Assembly (NCBI GenBank): GCA_018262985.1
Contig: JADFDI010000014.1
Span: 1 to 61,403 of the forward strand
DNA length: 61,403 bases
From: Spirochaetota bacterium
GTDB taxonomy: Bacteria; Spirochaetota; Spirochaetia; Treponematales; UBA12059
Direction of reading: 5' to 3'
Part shown: in pieces, positions 59,215 through 61,403 of the stretch
Numbering within the stretch: position 1 is the stretch's first letter
How the letters are laid out: the number at the start of each line of letters is the position of its first letter
Position numbers and translations under genes: made by a program
The notes under the pieces: generated by a model
The model's database searches: none
What the model saw: the letters and a program-made list of their open reading frames with translations, nothing else
Told to the model about the DNA's origin: nothing

Positions 59215-60193
59215 GCACGCGGCGGCCTTCCTGGCGTACATCGGGGCGGTCCGCTCGCTGTCCGTGCGGACGGTGGAAGCCTACGGCGAGGATCTTTCGC
59301 GCTGGGAGGCCTTCCTCGCGGCCCGGGGCGTCGAGCCCGTGGCGGCGGCGGAGGCCGACGTGCGCGAGTTCGCCGCGACCCTGGTGCGGGCGGGGCTGGC
59401 CGACTCCTCGATCAACCGCGCGCTCTCGACGCTCCGCGGCTTCGGCCGCTACCTGGTGCGCTTCGGCCTCGCGGAAAAGAATCCGGCTTCCGACGTCGAG
59501 GGCTTCGCCGCGAAGCGGAGCCTGCCTTCCTTCCTCTTCGAGGCGGAGGCGAAGGCCCTGGTCGAGGCACCCGGGAACCCGGCGCCGCGCGAAGGCGTCC
59601 GCGTCGCGGCAGGCGCGGGGCCGAAGCCTGCGCTCTCCGCCTTCATCGCCGCGCGCGACGCCGCCCTGCTCGAGACGCTCTACTCGAGCGGCGCCCGCGT
59701 ATCAGAGCTCGCGCTCATGAGGCTGCGCGAGCTCCGCCTGGACCCGGGCACCGTCAGGGTCATGGGCAAGGGCGCGAAGGAGCGGGTCGTGTTCCTGAAC
59801 GAAGCCGCGAAGCGCGCGATCCGCGCCTACCTGCCCTACCGCGCCGCGCGCGCCGGGGCGGCGTCCGACCACGGCTTCCTCTTCGTCAACGCGCGGGGAC
59901 GGCCGATCACGACGCGGGGCATAGCCCTGATCGTGGCGGCCCGCGCCCGCGCGGCCGGCATCCGCAAGCGGGTCAGCCCGCATACGCTCCGGCACAGCTT
60001 CGCCACCGCGCTCGTGGCGGGCGGCGCGGACCTCCGCACGGTCCAGGAGCTGCTCGGACACGCGAACATCTCGACCACGCAGATCTACACGCACGTGGAC
60101 CTCGAGCGCCTGCGCTCGGTCTACGCGCGCGCGCACCCGCACGGCGAAGGCGGCCGGCGGCACGGCGCGGACGGCCCGGGAGGCGCGAAATGA
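59207..60193 (+). CDS. xerC: XerC/XerD-type tyrosine recombinase (second copy)
   Basis: This 328-residue recombinase has catalytic R164, K188, H259, R262, H285 and Y294 (TTQIYTHV), all in normal order. Compared with the copy at 54143 it has about 20 extra residues between the two domains (about 121-146, Pro/Gly/Ala-rich) and a His/Gly-rich tail. It starts with an 8-base overlap with topA. With the first copy it probably forms the XerCD pair. Confidence 0.88.
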   Translation: MTEHAAAFLAYIGAVRSLSVRTVEAYGEDLSRWEAFLAARGVEPVAAAEADVREFAATLVRAGLADSSINRALSTLRGFGRYLVRFGLAEKNPASDVEGFAAKRSLPSFLFEAEAKALVEAPGNPAPREGVRVAAGAGPKPALSAFIAARDAALLETLYSSGARVSELALMRLRELRLDPGTVRVMGKGAKERVVFLNEAAKRAIRAYLPYRAARAGAASDHGFLFVNARGRPITTRGIALIVAARARAAGIRKRVSPHTLRHSFATALVAGGADLRTVQELLGHANISTTQIYTHVDLERLRSVYARAHPHGEGGRRHGADGPGGAK

Positions 60194-60723
60194 GGATACG
60201 CAGCACGACCATCATAGCGGTGCGCCGCGGCGGCAAGGTGGCCATGGCCGGCGACGGCCAGGTGACCATGGGCGAGACGGTCATGAAGGGCAACGCGCGC
60301 AAGGTGCGCCGCCTCCACGACGGCACGGTGCTCGCCGGCTTCGCGGGCGCCACCGCCGACGCCTTCACCCTGCTCGAGCACTTCGAGCAGAAGCTCAAGG
60401 AGCGGGAAGGGGACCTGACCCGCGCCGCCGTCGAGCTCGCCAAGGACTGGCGCACCGACAAGCTGCTCCGCAAGCTCGAGGCCCTGCTCCTCGTGGCCGA
60501 CCGCGAAAAGACCCTGCTCCTCTCCGGCACGGGCGACGTCATCGAGCCCGAGGACGACGCCATCGCCATCGGCTCCGGCGGGCCCTACGCGTACGCGGCC
60601 GCGCTCGCCTACCTGGACGCGTCGGAGCTCGGCGCGGCGGAGATCGCGAAGCGCAGCCTCGAGAAGGCGGGCCGGATCTGCATCTACACGAACGAGCGCG
60701 TGATGGTGGAGGAACTCGAGTGA
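60190..60723 (+). CDS. hslV: ATP-dependent protease subunit HslV
   Basis: HslV is the proteasome-like peptidase of the HslUV protease. The 177-residue chain has [23 protein letters not shown], which aligns with mature E. coli HslV. The catalytic threonine would be T6, so five residues (MRIRS) must be removed, where E. coli removes only methionine. [39 protein letters not shown] and [10 protein letters not shown] are all present. It overlaps xerC by four bases (ATGA) and hslU by four. Confidence 0.97.
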   Translation: MRIRSTTIIAVRRGGKVAMAGDGQVTMGETVMKGNARKVRRLHDGTVLAGFAGATADAFTLLEHFEQKLKEREGDLTRAAVELAKDWRTDKLLRKLEALLLVADREKTLLLSGTGDVIEPEDDAIAIGSGGPYAYAAALAYLDASELGAAEIAKRSLEKAGRICIYTNERVMVEELE

Positions 60724-61403
60724 ACGGCGCCGAACGCCCCGACGACTTCGATACCCTGACCCCCGCGCGCATCGTCGAGGAGCTCGACCGCTACGTGGTC
60801 GGGCAGGACAAGGCCAAGCGCGCGGTCGCGGTGGCCCTGCGCAACCGCGCGCGCCGCAAGCGGCTCGCGCCGGAGCTGCGCGAGGAAGTGGCCCCGAAGA
60901 ACATCCTCATGATCGGTCCCACGGGCGTCGGCAAGACCGAGATAGCGCGCCGCCTCGCGAAGCTCTGCGCCTCGCCCTTCGTCAAGGTCGAGGCCACCAA
61001 GTACACCGAGGTCGGCTACGTCGGCCGCGACGTCGAGAGCATGATCCGCGACCTCATGGCCGCGGGCCACCAGATGGTCCGCGACGAGCGCCGCTCCGCG
61101 GTGGCCGCCGAAGCCGCGCGCCGCGCGGAGGAGCGCCTGCTCGACCTTTTGCTGCCCGGGCTCAAGGCGGACGAATCGCGCATCACCGTGGTCGACCCCG
61201 GTTCCGGCGATACCCGGGAGAAATTCCGGAGCCTCCTCCGGGCCGGGAAGCTCGACGAGCGCGAGGTCGAGGTGACCGTGAGCGAGCAGGGACCGACCCC
61301 GCTCGGCGTCATCGGCGGGCCCTCGATAGACGAGCTCGAGGGCGCGCTCAAGGGGCTGGCCGGCATGTTCGGCGGCCGCAAGAAGAAGAAGACCGTCCGC
61401 GTC
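60720..61403 (+). CDS. hslU: ATPase subunit HslU (partial, runs off the window)
   Basis: HslU is the AAA+ ring that unfolds substrates for HslV. The visible 228 codons start at GTG 60720 (overlapping the hslV stop), with [24 protein letters not shown], Walker A GPTGVGKT at 66-73, and [18 protein letters not shown]. The family's I-domain insertion begins after about residue 110, and the sequence ends inside it at a lysine-rich stretch. Nothing looks broken; the rest lies beyond the window. Confidence 0.96.
   Translation, partial: MNGAERPDDFDTLTPARIVEELDRYVVGQDKAKRAVAVALRNRARRKRLAPELREEVAPKNILMIGPTGVGKTEIARRLAKLCASPFVKVEATKYTEVGYVGRDVESMIRDLMAAGHQMVRDERRSAVAAEAARRAEERLLDLLLPGLKADESRITVVDPGSGDTREKFRSLLRAGKLDEREVEVTVSEQGPTPLGVIGGPSIDELEGALKGLAGMFGGRKKKKTVRV

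Noticed and set aside
56293-59241. Open frame of about 980 codons opposite dprA and topA
   Set aside because: It is an antisense shadow of topA; composition is unnatural and no motif appears.

Overview
The window is a GC-rich bacterial chromosome segment with about 60 protein genes, mostly housekeeping, packed in short operons on both strands. It most resembles a high-GC member of the Spirochaetota (Treponema/Spirochaeta side). The evidence is gene order: mraZ-rsmH-ftsL-murF-mraY-ftsW-ftsQ-ftsA-ftsZ-xer-TPR lipoprotein-dprA-topA-xer-hslV-hslU, as I remember it from Treponema-type genomes. Further support comes from the infC-rpmI-rplT-zapB/zapA-like block, the SpoIIE/STAS/RsbW-like trio, a ComFB protein, and a class III (oxygen-sensitive) ribonucleotide reductase that points to anaerobic life. 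No phage, transposase or CRISPR array is seen.

Layout. 1-500: a degenerate tandem stem-loop array next to tRNA-Val. 653-4155: a PfkB-type sugar kinase and Lon. 4381-13504 (minus strand): UDP-sugar pyrophosphorylase with glucokinase, an outer-membrane beta-barrel protein, a rhodanese lipoprotein, an M23 peptidase with a DnaQ-type exonuclease, phosphoglucomutase, and an HAD phosphatase with a coiled-coil protein. 13668-17887: the nrdR-nrdD-(glycyl radical/glutaredoxin)-nrdG operon. 18097-24837: an Lhr helicase facing an EF-G-like GTPase. 25041-25310: tRNA-Pro and tRNA-Arg. 26609-32657: infC to a UvrD-type helicase, through rpoZ and miaA. 32782-36620 (minus): an RlmM-like methyltransferase and a large TPR/P-loop protein. 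36737-39795: a partner-switching module. 39861-45113: a PilZ-type protein, a lipoprotein, an HD hydrolase, a TtcA-like protein and ComFB. 45220 to the end: the division and cell-wall cluster, chromosome-processing genes and hslVU, cut off inside hslU.

How the genes fit together. Glucokinase, phosphoglucomutase and the UDP-sugar pyrophosphorylase form a route from glucose to UDP-sugar. NrdR, NrdD, the separate glycyl-radical/redoxin protein and NrdG form a complete anaerobic dNTP system. MraZ, FtsL/Q/A/Z/W, MurF and MraY build the division septum, and two Xer recombinases and topoisomerase I sit in the same transcription unit. PilZ and ComFB both suggest cyclic-di-GMP signalling.

Most notable observations: (i) NrdD ends at its zinc motif, and the glycyl-radical domain is on the next gene, fused to a glutaredoxin-like domain; (ii) many genes have a sigma-70-like -10 box only 6-9 bases before the start codon, so leaderless mRNAs look common; (iii) ftsA and miaA have no usable ATG/GTG/TTG start; (iv) a family of GC-rich hairpin repeats lies directly after stop codons; (v) four MraZ-type boxes at a 10-bp period precede mraZ, and an NrdR-like box overlaps the nrdR promoter. 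All calls come from reading the sequence; no database search was possible.
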